63,520 nt of DNA from a virus, in IMG/VR virus record IMGVR_UViG_3300008954_000051, positions 1 to 63,520 of that record. One strand, written 5' to 3'. Both the position numbers and the translations under genes were made by a program. This document shows positions 45,084 to 53,440 of the stretch, piece by piece. The notes under the pieces are model-generated. The model had not been told where the DNA came from. It made no database searches and worked only from the letters and a program-made list of their open reading frames with translations. Numbering within the stretch: the first letter of the stretch is position 1; each line of letters opens with the position of its first letter.

Positions 45084-45139
45084 TTGTCAGAGTACGCAAT
45101 TTTATGCATATAAATTTTCGATAATCGAGGAGATTTAAG

Positions 45140-47128
45140 ATGGCCACATTTCCAACCGCACCAGGAGTTCATGTTACCGAGAAGGATTTATCTACAATTG
45201 TTCCTGCTGTATCAACTACAGACGGGGCCCTGGTAGGTTACTTCAAGTGGGGCCCTGTTGAAGATATAAAATTAATTAGTAGTCAAGAAGAGTTATCAAA
45301 TGCTTTCGGAAAACCTTATCGAAATGCTAACGGAACCTTTTTTTGGTCTGCATCAAACTTCTTGGATTATAGTAATAGAATTCATGTGATGCGAGTTTCT
45401 GATGGAACTAATGCAACATGGGATGGAACGGCCGCTACTGTACTGAATGATGCCGACTATGTTACTAAATTTGATGCTGGGTCTATTGGAGCTGGATATT
45501 TTGTCGCAAAATATCCGGGAACATTGGGAAATTCTATTCAAGTCTCAATGGTTGATGGTACAGAAGGATTTAATAGTAGGGGTGTGAAAGTAGGTAGTAC
45601 AATATCCCTCTCATCGGGAGACACTACTATTGACTTTTCTAACAAGTACACAGATGATACTATAAACCAAGCCAGGGATGTTTTTACTGTTGGAGATAGT
45701 CTTACGATTGGCGGCCGGGTGGGTTGGGGCCGCAGACGAAGCACCTCTGCACTTTCTGGAGAATTTAAAGTTATAAATGTTGGCGGGCTCGCCGGCGCCG
45801 GGGATGCGAATACCATTACTATTAGCAACCCAATTACCCGAACTCTTACGTCTACTACAGTTTTCAGAAAATGGGAACATTATCATAATTTTGATAATGG
45901 TCCTTCTACATCAAACTTTTGTAAGGCCCGGGGAATAACAGATGATGAACTTCATATTATAGTGTCAGATAAGGATGGAGGAATCTCTGGTGTTCCTGGA
46001 ACAGTATTGGAACGATATATGCACGTTTCAAAGGCATCTGATGCTACAGATTCTGAGGGAGCGACCATTTATTTTAAGGATGTGATTGATGCACAATCTA
46101 AGTATATTAGAGTTTCGCGAAATGAACCCACTACAAACTGGGGCAACAGCACATCAGATTTATCCGGAACCTCATATACTGCATTAAATCCTGGGGTGTT
46201 TAGTAATACGTTTAGTGGAGGCACCGATCACACAGCCACAGAGACTTTGTTAGAAAATGGATGGCAGCTAATGGCAGATGCCGACCAAAAGGATCTTTCT
46301 CTTCTAGTAGGATCTGCTCCTGCTACAAATAATATTAATAGAACTATTGTTGAAGTTGCCGAAGATAGAACTGATTGTGTGGCATTCATTTCACCCCATT
46401 ATTCTGATGTTGTTGGATTGGTAGACCAAGAAGATATTGCACAAAACATCATAGACCATAGAAATGATGGGCTGTTGTCACTAAGCTCATCGTATGGAGT
46501 TATGGATTCTGGATGGAAGTATCAATTTGATAAGTATAATAACATATATCGATGGACACCGTTGAATGCAGATGTGGCGGGGCTTTGTGCAAGAACAGAT
46601 ACTGTTAGAGATGCGTGGTGGTCTCCAGCTGGATTCCAAAGAGGTAATATCAAAAACGTTGTTAAATTGGCTTGGAATCCCTCAGAAGTGTTTAGGGAAG
46701 AACTTTATAAGAATGGAATTAATCCTGTAGTTACCTTCCCAGGACAAGGTACCGTTCTATTTGGTGACAAGACAATGCTTACCCGTCCGAGCGCATTCGA
46801 CAGAATTAATGTTCGCCGTTTATTCATTGTGCTTGAAAAGGCTATTTCAAGAGCCGCGCAGTATTCGTTGTTTGAATTTAATGATGATTTCACTCGCGCA
46901 CAATTTAAAAATATGATCGAACCTTTCTTGAGAGACATCCAAGGAAGACAAGGAATATACGATTTCAGAGTTGTTTGTGATGAAACAAATAATACTGGGC
47001 AAGTTATAGACTTAAATCAATTTGTTGGTGACATTTACATCAAGCCTGCTCGTTCAATCAACTTTATTCAGTTGAATTTTATTGTAGCAAGATCGGGTGT
47101 GGATTTTACAGAAATTACGGGAAGATGA
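45140..47128 (+). CDS. 18: Tail sheath protein gp18
   Basis: A 662-residue contractile sheath subunit (T4 gp18 659). Family landmarks: TAPGVHVTEKDLSTIVPAVS, TDGALVGYFKWGPVEDIKLI, the central VAFISPHYSD, and the C-terminal core INVRRLFIVLEKAISRAAQY, FEFNDDFTRAQFKNMIEPFL and RDIQGRQGIYDFRVVCDETN. The C-terminal block holds the strands that interlink neighbouring subunits. GAGGAG precedes the ATG. Two short GC-rich islands (45712-45735 and 45781-45806) encode Gly/Arg-rich surface loops. Confidence 0.95.
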   Translation: MATFPTAPGVHVTEKDLSTIVPAVSTTDGALVGYFKWGPVEDIKLISSQEELSNAFGKPYRNANGTFFWSASNFLDYSNRIHVMRVSDGTNATWDGTAATVLNDADYVTKFDAGSIGAGYFVAKYPGTLGNSIQVSMVDGTEGFNSRGVKVGSTISLSSGDTTIDFSNKYTDDTINQARDVFTVGDSLTIGGRVGWGRRRSTSALSGEFKVINVGGLAGAGDANTITISNPITRTLTSTTVFRKWEHYHNFDNGPSTSNFCKARGITDDELHIIVSDKDGGISGVPGTVLERYMHVSKASDATDSEGATIYFKDVIDAQSKYIRVSRNEPTTNWGNSTSDLSGTSYTALNPGVFSNTFSGGTDHTATETLLENGWQLMADADQKDLSLLVGSAPATNNINRTIVEVAEDRTDCVAFISPHYSDVVGLVDQEDIAQNIIDHRNDGLLSLSSSYGVMDSGWKYQFDKYNNIYRWTPLNADVAGLCARTDTVRDAWWSPAGFQRGNIKNVVKLAWNPSEVFREELYKNGINPVVTFPGQGTVLFGDKTMLTRPSAFDRINVRRLFIVLEKAISRAAQYSLFEFNDDFTRAQFKNMIEPFLRDIQGRQGIYDFRVVCDETNNTGQVIDLNQFVGDIYIKPARSINFIQLNFIVARSGVDFTEITGR

Positions 47129-47136
47129 TATAAATA
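47129..47136 (+). promoter_or_regulatory. Late promoter box before the tube gene
   Basis: Exact TATAAATA one base after the sheath stop, 21 bases before the tail-tube start. Confidence 0.7.
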
Positions 47137-47157
47137 GTATCATATAGGAGAAAAAGA

Positions 47158-47706
47158 ATGGCCTTTAATGTAAATGATATTAGATCTAGATTAACGGGTG
47201 GTGGCGCTCGGCCTAATCTATTTAAAGTTTCAATGCCCTTTCCGGTTATTGCAGGAGGCGATAATGCAGCAGCCGCTGAAAAATTGACCTTCACTTGCCA
47301 TGGCGCCCAAATTCCTTCTGGGGATATAGGATCAATCGACATTCCATATTTTGGCAGATCTGTTAAGATGCCTGGAAATAGAACCTTTGGTGAATGGAGC
47401 CCTAACATATACAATGATGAAGACTTTATGATTTATGATTCAATACAGGCATGGATGAATGCGTTAAATTCTCATGTGACTAATGTTAGATCACCCAATG
47501 CATTATCATCTGTAGATTACACAACAGCCGCAGATGTTACACATTTTGCAAAAGACGGTTCAGAAATTAAAACTGTTCGATTAATTAATGTGTGGCCATC
47601 ATCATTAGCGGCAATTGATTTAGATTGGGGAACCAATAATCAATTAGAAGAATTTACCTGCACCTTTCAGTATGATTACTGGGAAGCTGTCGGTCTGACA
47701 ACTTAA
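47158..47706 (+). CDS. 19: Tail tube protein gp19
   Basis: A 182-residue inner tube subunit (T4 gp19 163). Seen are ARPNLFKVSMPFPVIAGG, LTFTCHGAQIPSGDIGSIDI, PYFGRSVKMPGNRTFGEWS, NIYNDEDFMIYDSIQAWMNA, and the final strand LEEFTCTFQYDYWE. These are the standard gp19 landmarks. AGGAG upstream and its own late promoter fit a protein needed in high copy. The gap after it holds a mini-ORF and a hairpin ahead of the portal gene. Confidence 0.95.
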   Translation: MAFNVNDIRSRLTGGGARPNLFKVSMPFPVIAGGDNAAAAEKLTFTCHGAQIPSGDIGSIDIPYFGRSVKMPGNRTFGEWSPNIYNDEDFMIYDSIQAWMNALNSHVTNVRSPNALSSVDYTTAADVTHFAKDGSEIKTVRLINVWPSSLAAIDLDWGTNNQLEEFTCTFQYDYWEAVGLTT

Positions 47707-47729
47707 TATAATAATTTTTTGGTGAAAAT

Positions 47730-47771
47730 ATGTTTAGTCGTGTAAGGTTTGATCCTTATACACAACTATAG
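47730..47771 (+). CDS. Possible 13-codon leader mini-ORF (MFSRVRFDPYTQL)
   Basis: ATG at 47730 opens 13 codons ending in TAG at 47769-47771, with GGTG just upstream. It runs through the 5' arm and loop of a hairpin and stops inside the 3' arm, next to the portal ribosome-binding site. Expression is unproven; the placement suggests a translated leader. Confidence 0.3.
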   Translation: MFSRVRFDPYTQL

Positions 47772-47776
47772 GGATC
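47751..47776 (+). promoter_or_regulatory. Hairpin covering the portal ribosome-binding site
   Basis: Arm GATCCTTATA (47751-47760) pairs with TATAGGGATC (47767-47776) over ten positions, one of them a T-G pair, with a six-base CACAAC loop. The AGGGA at 47770-47774 is the likely ribosome-binding site of the portal start at 47785, and it is inside the stem. No T-run follows, so it is not a terminator. Confidence 0.55.
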
Positions 47777-47784
47777 ATTATAAT

Positions 47785-49302
47785 ATGGCAGTAAAATTAT
47801 TCGGATTTACAATCGGCAGAGAGGATGAACAGGAAGAAAAAAAATTTCAATCGTTCGCCGCTGCGGATATTGATGATGGTGCATTAGAAATTACCCCCAC
47901 CGCAATTGGTGGTGCCTGGGGGGCTTATCTCGATATAGAAGGCACCGCTAAAAATGAATCTGAGCTTGTCAGTAGATATAGGGAGATGGCACTATATCCG
48001 GAGTGTGAATACGCTGTTGATGATATTGTCAACGAAGCCATCATCATGGACGAAAAAAAGCCACCGGTGTCTATTGTTTTAGATAACCTTCAACAACCAG
48101 AATCTATTAAAATTAAGATACAAGAAGAGTTTGACAATATTTGTAGGCTTTTAGATTTTAATGAGATGGGCTATGAAATTTTCCGTAGATGGTATATTGA
48201 TGGTAGATTATTTTATCATGTGATTATTGATGTTGAATCACCCAAAAAAGGTATTCAAGAACTTCGTCCAGTCGATCCTAGAAAAATGAAGCTTGTGCGA
48301 GAAGTTAGAAAGAAGGGTATGGATGGAAACCCTTCTGCGGTGTTGTACGCCAAGCCTAAAGAATATTATATTTACAATGAAAAGGGTGCTGCATCTGGCC
48401 AGGGCACCAATATCAAGATCGCCAAAGATAGTATTTGTTTTGTGCATTCCGGGCTTTTGGATGCAGCAAGAAAAATGATTATTTCTCATCTACACAAGGC
48501 TATTAAGCCTTTCAATCAATTACGAATGCTTGAAGATGCTGTAGTGATTTATCGTATCTCTAGGGCACCTGAGCGCCGTATTTTTTATATTGATGTGGGA
48601 AATTTACCTAAGATAAAAGCCGAGCAATACCTTAAAGATGTTATGACCAAATTCAAAAACAAATTGGTTTATGATGCATCTACAGGTGCAGTTCGTGACG
48701 AGCGCCAGCACCGAACCATGTTAGAAGATTACTGGCTTCCTCGAAAAGAGGGTGGTCGCGGTACTGAAATAACAACCTTGCCTGGCGGACAAAATTTAGG
48801 TGAAATTGAAGATATTGTATATTTTCAACGAAAGCTTTATAAGTCATTAAACGTTCCTGTTTCTAGATTAGAACCAGAGAGTGGATTTAACTTAGGAAGA
48901 TCTGCTGAGATTAGTAGAGATGAGGTGAAGTTTGGTAAGTTTGTGGGAAGGGCCCGGAAAAGGTTCACCCATTTATTTTCAGATCTGTTAAAAACTCAAC
49001 TTCGTCTTAAAGGAGTTATAACCATAGATGATTGGGATGAATTAAAAGAAGGAATACAATTCAGTTTCTTAAAGAATGTTCATTTCGCAGAATTGCAAGA
49101 GGCTGAAGTTTTTAGAAATCGTGTTGAATTGTTGCGTGACATGGAAGAATATAAAGGAACATATTTTTCTGGAGAATGGTTGCGTAAAAATGTCTTACTT
49201 CAGACTGATGCTGATATTGAGATTATAGACAAGCAGATTAAGAGCGAAGGCCTTGATGCAGAATCTGAAATGGGTTCAGAAGAAGGTTTAGACCAAAGGT
49301 GA
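47785..49302 (+). CDS. 20: Portal vertex protein gp20
   Basis: A 505-residue portal (T4 gp20 524), the dodecameric ring that starts prohead assembly and through which DNA is packaged. Landmarks: SRYREMALYPECEYAVDDIV, NEAIIMDE, DGRLFYHVIID, VDPRKMKLVREV, FNQLRMLEDAVVIYRISRAP, ERRIFYIDVGNLPKIKAEQY, PGGQNLGEIEDIVYFQRKLY and SLNVPVSRLEPESGFNLGR. I start at ATG 47785 (MAVKLFGFTIG); an in-frame TTG at 47749 would put poorly conserved residues in front. Translation may be controlled by the upstream hairpin. Confidence 0.96.
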   Translation: MAVKLFGFTIGREDEQEEKKFQSFAAADIDDGALEITPTAIGGAWGAYLDIEGTAKNESELVSRYREMALYPECEYAVDDIVNEAIIMDEKKPPVSIVLDNLQQPESIKIKIQEEFDNICRLLDFNEMGYEIFRRWYIDGRLFYHVIIDVESPKKGIQELRPVDPRKMKLVREVRKKGMDGNPSAVLYAKPKEYYIYNEKGAASGQGTNIKIAKDSICFVHSGLLDAARKMIISHLHKAIKPFNQLRMLEDAVVIYRISRAPERRIFYIDVGNLPKIKAEQYLKDVMTKFKNKLVYDASTGAVRDERQHRTMLEDYWLPRKEGGRGTEITTLPGGQNLGEIEDIVYFQRKLYKSLNVPVSRLEPESGFNLGRSAEISRDEVKFGKFVGRARKRFTHLFSDLLKTQLRLKGVITIDDWDELKEGIQFSFLKNVHFAELQEAEVFRNRVELLRDMEEYKGTYFSGEWLRKNVLLQTDADIEIIDKQIKSEGLDAESEMGSEEGLDQR

Positions 49303-49315
49303 AGTTGAATAATAT

Positions 49316-49323
49316 TATAAATA
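49316..49323 (+). promoter_or_regulatory. Late promoter box before prohead core genes
   Basis: Exact TATAAATA, 28 bases before the start of the gp67-like gene, in the 49-base gap after the portal gene. Confidence 0.7.
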
Positions 49324-49351
49324 GAATTACAATACCTAAGAGGAGATAAAG

Positions 49352-49756
49352 ATGTCTGATGATCTTATGAAGCATATTAGAAGAGAAGATCCTGTGGGAT
49401 TTAGATCTGCGGTTCATGATGTCCTAAACTCTAAGGTATTTGACGCATTGGAACTTAAAAAAGTTGAAGCCGCTACTGAGTATTTGGATCAAGAAGAACA
49501 AGAAGAAGTTGTGGAGGGTCGAGCCGAAATCGGCGACGATCATAGAGAAGCACAGCGCAAGGCTATGCATGGTGCGAACGATGGTGCGTTGAAGAGTGGA
49601 ATGATTAATCGTACCGTCCACAGAACGGTACAAAATAACATCACAGCCGGTCATCATGATTCTGATAATCCAAATCGACAGCCGAGAATGGGGCGCCACC
49701 AACACCTAATCCAGCAGGCCCGTCGAGCGGCCCGCCCACCGTCACTAGAAAAATAA
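49352..49756 (+). CDS. Prohead core protein, gp67-like (candidate)
   Basis: A 134-residue polar protein. The N-terminal half is helical and resembles small core proteins of marine T4-like phages (REDPVGFRSAVHDVLNSKVF, then DALELKKVEAATEYLDQEEQ). The C-terminal half is rich in His, Asn and Arg (MGRHQHLIQQARRAARPP). In T4 the genes between portal and protease are 67 and 68, both core proteins processed by gp21. The position is the main argument; sequence likeness to T4 gp67 itself is not clear. AAGAGGAG precedes the ATG. Confidence 0.5.
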   Translation: MSDDLMKHIRREDPVGFRSAVHDVLNSKVFDALELKKVEAATEYLDQEEQEEVVEGRAEIGDDHREAQRKAMHGANDGALKSGMINRTVHRTVQNNITAGHHDSDNPNRQPRMGRHQHLIQQARRAARPPSLEK

Positions 49757-49768
49757 GGACTATAACAA

Positions 49769-51460
49769 ATGGCAAAAACATTTACTAAATTCAGAAGTGA
49801 TCTTGACGAAGATATTTTAAGTCTCTTGGAAGATGATGAAACTGAACTCAAGGTTCAGGCTAAGACACCAGGTGTGGCTGCTAGTCTTCCTACGGACGAG
49901 GATGAATTGGAAGATGATGATTATGCCGAATGGGAAACCGTAGATGCAATTCCTCAGACATATGTTAGAGGTAAGAATGGTACAGTAACTCATCATGATG
50001 AGGGTGTGGGACAAAAAGGTGCAGAGATTCCAGAAGCCGAAATGGCAGAGGATTTAGATGAAGCCGATGAAATTTCGGAGGTACTTAATCAAGATGATAT
50101 ACATGAACCTGGGTCAAGGGCAAATCAAGACACCAAGACTCTTGAACTTAATGATAGAATTCGCCAACGTTCTCCGGAATACCGTAGGGAGCAGGCGGCC
50201 AAGAAGAAAAGGCGGGATGCTGAACGGGCCGCAGAGAAGGCCGATCCAGGAGGAATCAAACGAGGCAATGCTGAGAGACTTGCCAAGGCGAAGGCCGACG
50301 CGGCTCGCCGCAAGAAGGAGCGCCTAGCAGCAAAAAAGTCTGGTAAGGAAGTACCATCCCCTTATACTGCTCATGCTGGGACTGACCGGGCCCGCCCCGC
50401 TGCGCCGAGAAAATCTAGGGCCGGGCTGGCCAGCGACTACACCCCCGACAATCATGGGGAGGCTCTTGATGAGACAGATAGCCTGCACCCCGACGACCTA
50501 AAACGTGTTAACAAAACTCATCCAGGTAGCCCTCAATCTCGGGCCAAAACACGGGCCGAATATGATGCTCCACGGACCAGGGGTGATGTGGGGGACGATA
50601 TTAATAGAGCAAAAGAAATTAAACGCTTAAAAGCAGCACGAAGAGCCCGCGAGTTGGCATCTGATTACACCCCCGACCATGGGGAGACTCTCGGTGAAGA
50701 GGAAACCATCAATGAACTTTCCAAGAAGACATTGGCCAGCTATATTCAAAAGGCTGTCGGTGATATAGGTGTTAACAATCGAGTCAAAGGGCATCGAGGC
50801 GGGGTGAGTAGGGGAGTGGAAATGGCCACAGGCAAAACTGCTCCTAAGGGCCCAAGCAATAAAAGAATTAACCGAGAATTACTAAATCGTAACGCAGGGG
50901 TTGCTCAGGCTCTCAAAAAATTACTTAAACAAGGAGATGAGATCCTTGATCATGATGAAACATTTGCAGAAGCAAATGAGGTAATTTTCACCAAAAAAGA
51001 AAAAAAGGCCGCAGCCAAAAGAGCAAAAAAGAATAGAAAGACTCGGGCAGATAAAAGAAAGGCCAATGAACCTGATGATTCTGATTATGATAAGGGAAAT
51101 TATCCTGGATACTGGGGCCGCAAGCCAGATGGTTCACCTGCGGACGAAGATTATCACCCAAGCTTTAAAGAATTTCGAGATAGTTTTAAAGAAGAGCCTG
51201 TGTATGAAAATGTAATGGACAGCCTAAAGAAGATTGTTTCTAGGAATCAAAAATCAAGCCTGACCTTTGAGGATGGAACGGGAACTGATGTTGATCCAAA
51301 ACAGGCAACTAATATTTTGCAAGTATATGGTGCGCTTAGTAAAAATAATCAACCTAAAATGGCTGCTATGATAGCTAAAGATGGTGCGGGATTTTCTAAG
51401 GCATTAAGTTTCGCCCAATCTCATGATGGTGAGTCTCATCTCGCCACAACCGAACTTTAA
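49769..51460 (+). CDS. Highly charged prohead-core/scaffold-like protein (gp68 position)
   Basis: A 563-residue, very charged, low-complexity protein: an acidic N-terminus (DEDELEDDDYAEWETV), a long basic Ala/Lys/Arg middle (residues ~125-215), and a helical C-terminus. It has an internal repeat, LASDYTPDNHGEALDE (~223) and LASDYTPDHGETLGEE (~296). The second leads into INELSKKTLASYIQKAVGD; LSKKTLxSY is a short motif I recall from phage proteins of unknown role. A related DHDETFAEAN unit follows near residue 391. Such charge and position fit a core protein cleaved by gp21 or an internal DNA-condensing head protein. It is much larger than T4 gp68 (about 140), so no symbol is given. Confidence 0.55.
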   Translation: MAKTFTKFRSDLDEDILSLLEDDETELKVQAKTPGVAASLPTDEDELEDDDYAEWETVDAIPQTYVRGKNGTVTHHDEGVGQKGAEIPEAEMAEDLDEADEISEVLNQDDIHEPGSRANQDTKTLELNDRIRQRSPEYRREQAAKKKRRDAERAAEKADPGGIKRGNAERLAKAKADAARRKKERLAAKKSGKEVPSPYTAHAGTDRARPAAPRKSRAGLASDYTPDNHGEALDETDSLHPDDLKRVNKTHPGSPQSRAKTRAEYDAPRTRGDVGDDINRAKEIKRLKAARRARELASDYTPDHGETLGEEETINELSKKTLASYIQKAVGDIGVNNRVKGHRGGVSRGVEMATGKTAPKGPSNKRINRELLNRNAGVAQALKKLLKQGDEILDHDETFAEANEVIFTKKEKKAAAKRAKKNRKTRADKRKANEPDDSDYDKGNYPGYWGRKPDGSPADEDYHPSFKEFRDSFKEEPVYENVMDSLKKIVSRNQKSSLTFEDGTGTDVDPKQATNILQVYGALSKNNQPKMAAMIAKDGAGFSKALSFAQSHDGESHLATTEL

Positions 51461-51479
51461 ATTTTAGAGAGTATCCAAA

Positions 51480-52127
51480 ATGAAACTTATAACAGAACAT
51501 ATAGAAGACATCGAATATATCGTAGAAGAATCTGCCGGTGAAAAGAATCATTTCATCAAAGGGATTTTTATGCAAGCTGAACAGAAAAACCGAAATGGTC
51601 GAGTGTATCCTATATCCACTTTAAGAAAAGAAGTAAAGCGATATGGTGATACATATGTTAAAAATAATCGAGCATTTGGTGAACTTGGGCATCCAGATGG
51701 ACCAACTATTAATCTTGAACGAGTTTCACACATGATTACAAGCCTCGAAGAAGATGGCTATAACAACTTTATTGGCAAAGCAAAGGTTATGAATACGCCT
51801 AATGGAAATATTGTAAAGAATTTGATGAAAGAGGGCGCCAAGTTAGGTGTATCTTCACGCGGCATGGGTTCTTTAAAGTCCTTGGGGGGATCAAATATTG
51901 TACAAGATGATTTCTATCTTGCAACTGCCGCAGATATTGTTGCAGACCCTTCTGCTCCAAATGCATTCGTTGAAGGCATCATGGAAGGAAAGGAATGGGT
52001 CTGGGACAATGGACGTTTGAAAGAGCAGGAAATTTCCAATTATAAAAGAACAATTGACACCACACCTCAAAAGCAGTTAGAAGAGCGAAAGTTAGAAATT
52101 TTTAAGGATTTTCTTTCAAAATTATAA
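51480..52127 (+). CDS. 21: Prohead core protease gp21
   Basis: A 215-residue serine protease (T4 gp21 212) of the herpesvirus-assemblin-like U9 family, which matures the prohead by cleaving scaffold and capsid N-termini. Candidate catalytic residues are His in RAFGELGHPDGPTINLERV (~70) and Ser in AKLGVSSRGMGSL (~124). N-terminal landmark: HFIKGIFMQAEQKNRNGRVY followed by P. Position between core genes and gp22/gp23 is as in T4. Confidence 0.95.
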   Translation: MKLITEHIEDIEYIVEESAGEKNHFIKGIFMQAEQKNRNGRVYPISTLRKEVKRYGDTYVKNNRAFGELGHPDGPTINLERVSHMITSLEEDGYNNFIGKAKVMNTPNGNIVKNLMKEGAKLGVSSRGMGSLKSLGGSNIVQDDFYLATAADIVADPSAPNAFVEGIMEGKEWVWDNGRLKEQEISNYKRTIDTTPQKQLEERKLEIFKDFLSKL

Positions 52128-52131
52128 AAAT

Positions 52132-52154
52132 GATAAATAGAGATAGAATAAATA
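52132..52154 (+). promoter_or_regulatory. Degenerate late promoter boxes before gp22
   Basis: GATAAATA at 52132-52139 and AATAAATA at 52147-52154, each one base off TATAAATA at the first position, ending 37 and 22 bases before the gp22 start. They are candidate weak late promoters. Confidence 0.4.
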
Positions 52155-52176
52155 TCTCACTTTAGGAGAACTGAAC

Positions 52177-53409
52177 ATGGCAACTCAAACAGAAATCTTA
52201 CAAGAAGGGGAACTTGTTACTGAGGCGGGTGTGGCTACCCCCGGAAACTCTTCCTTTCCTAGAGAAGGCTCAACCCCAGGGAAAGCAAATGCTCCCAAGG
52301 CAAAGGCTAAGGTTGGACCACTTCCTCCTGTTACGACAGATCCTGAAGTGAGAAATAAGGATGCTGCTAAGGTTGCACATCAAACTAAAAAGGCCGCTGA
52401 GCCACAAGATGCCAAAAAGACTGGCGACCAAACAGCGGATAAGTTAAAAGAAGATGAAGATCATGATGGTGCCGAGTTGGTAGAGGGTGAAGATGTTCCT
52501 CTCACTAAAGCTGGCATGGCCATGGCCATTTTCGACGCACTACGCGAAATGGATAAAGATGATTTGGAAGCTTCTTTTGGTAATATTGTAAATGCTATCT
52601 ACGAGCAGCCAGAAGAAGAAGAAGATATTGATGTTTCTGAAATCGAAGAAGAGGTTGCTGAAGATCGACAGCCACGATATATTTCAGCCGAAGATATTGA
52701 CCTTTCTGATGATTTAGGTGCAATGACACAAGACGAAGACCTGTCGGAAGAGTTTAAGGGTAAGGCTAAAATCATTTTTGAAAGTGCTGTTGTTGCTAAG
52801 GTTAATGAAGAGATTGATCGACTTGAGGAAGATTATCGAGCAGAGTTGGTTGAGGCCATTCAAACAATTTCTGAAGATCTTTCAAAGAAGGCCGATGATT
52901 ATCTGACTTATGTAGTCAAGGAATGGATGGAAGAAAATGAATTGGCTGTTGAACGCGGTCTCAAGACTGAGGTTACAGAAGATTTCATTCAAGGGCTAAA
53001 GGATTTGTTCCAAGAACATTATATCGATCTTCCTGAAGAACAAGTAAATGTTGCAGAGGCTTTGGCTGATAAGGTAGATACTCTAGAAGCCGCTCTAAAC
53101 GAAGCCATTGAATCTAACATTGAACTCAATAACGGACTTAGCGATTATAAGAAATTTGATGTGTTAGCAGACCTTTCTGATGGTTTGGCTGATACTGAAA
53201 TTGAAAAACTCCGCAGTCTTGCTGAAGGGGTTGAGTATGAAGACGAAGATCAATATACAGCGAATTTACTGACCATACGAGATAATTATTTTCCAAAAGC
53301 GCCGCGAGAAAGTATCGAAGAGACAGTCGAGGAAGGTGGTCTTCTAAATGAAGATATTTCCCCAGTTATGGCTGCCTATTCAAATGCACTAAAAAGAACT
53401 ACCAAATAA
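52177..53409 (+). CDS. 22: Prohead core scaffold protein gp22
   Basis: A 410-residue acidic helical protein (T4 gp22 269), the main internal scaffold removed by gp21. The N-terminal third is low complexity (Pro/Lys/Ala). From ~residue 105 long helices run with ALREMDKDDLEASFGNIVNA, AEDIDLSDDLGAMTQDED, FESAVVAKVNEEIDRLEEDY, and ETVEEGGLLNEDISPVMAAY then SNALKR at the end. The middle coiled coil and final segment are typical of marine gp22. TTAGGAGAA precedes the ATG, and gp23 follows after 31 bases. Confidence 0.88.
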   Translation: MATQTEILQEGELVTEAGVATPGNSSFPREGSTPGKANAPKAKAKVGPLPPVTTDPEVRNKDAAKVAHQTKKAAEPQDAKKTGDQTADKLKEDEDHDGAELVEGEDVPLTKAGMAMAIFDALREMDKDDLEASFGNIVNAIYEQPEEEEDIDVSEIEEEVAEDRQPRYISAEDIDLSDDLGAMTQDEDLSEEFKGKAKIIFESAVVAKVNEEIDRLEEDYRAELVEAIQTISEDLSKKADDYLTYVVKEWMEENELAVERGLKTEVTEDFIQGLKDLFQEHYIDLPEEQVNVAEALADKVDTLEAALNEAIESNIELNNGLSDYKKFDVLADLSDGLADTEIEKLRSLAEGVEYEDEDQYTANLLTIRDNYFPKAPRESIEETVEEGGLLNEDISPVMAAYSNALKRTTK

Positions 53410-53412
53410 ATA
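53405..53412 (+). promoter_or_regulatory. Degenerate late promoter box before major capsid gene
   Basis: AATAAATA overlapping the gp22 stop, 28 bases before the gp23 start, the same spacing as at other late genes. It differs from the exact late box at its first base. Confidence 0.4.
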
Positions 53413-53440
53413 GGTATCACAAACAAGGAGAAACAAATAA

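Noticed and set aside
45105-45125. AT-rich near-palindrome around ATGCAT before the sheath gene
   Set aside because: Pairing is imperfect and composition alone makes such matches common; no supporting context.
47751-47776. Reading the pre-portal hairpin as a transcription terminator
   Set aside because: The stem is AT-rich and not followed by a T-run.
47749-47784. Longer portal start at TTG 47749
   Set aside because: No ribosome-binding site at a workable distance, and the added residues do not look like portal N-termini; ATG 47785 is better.
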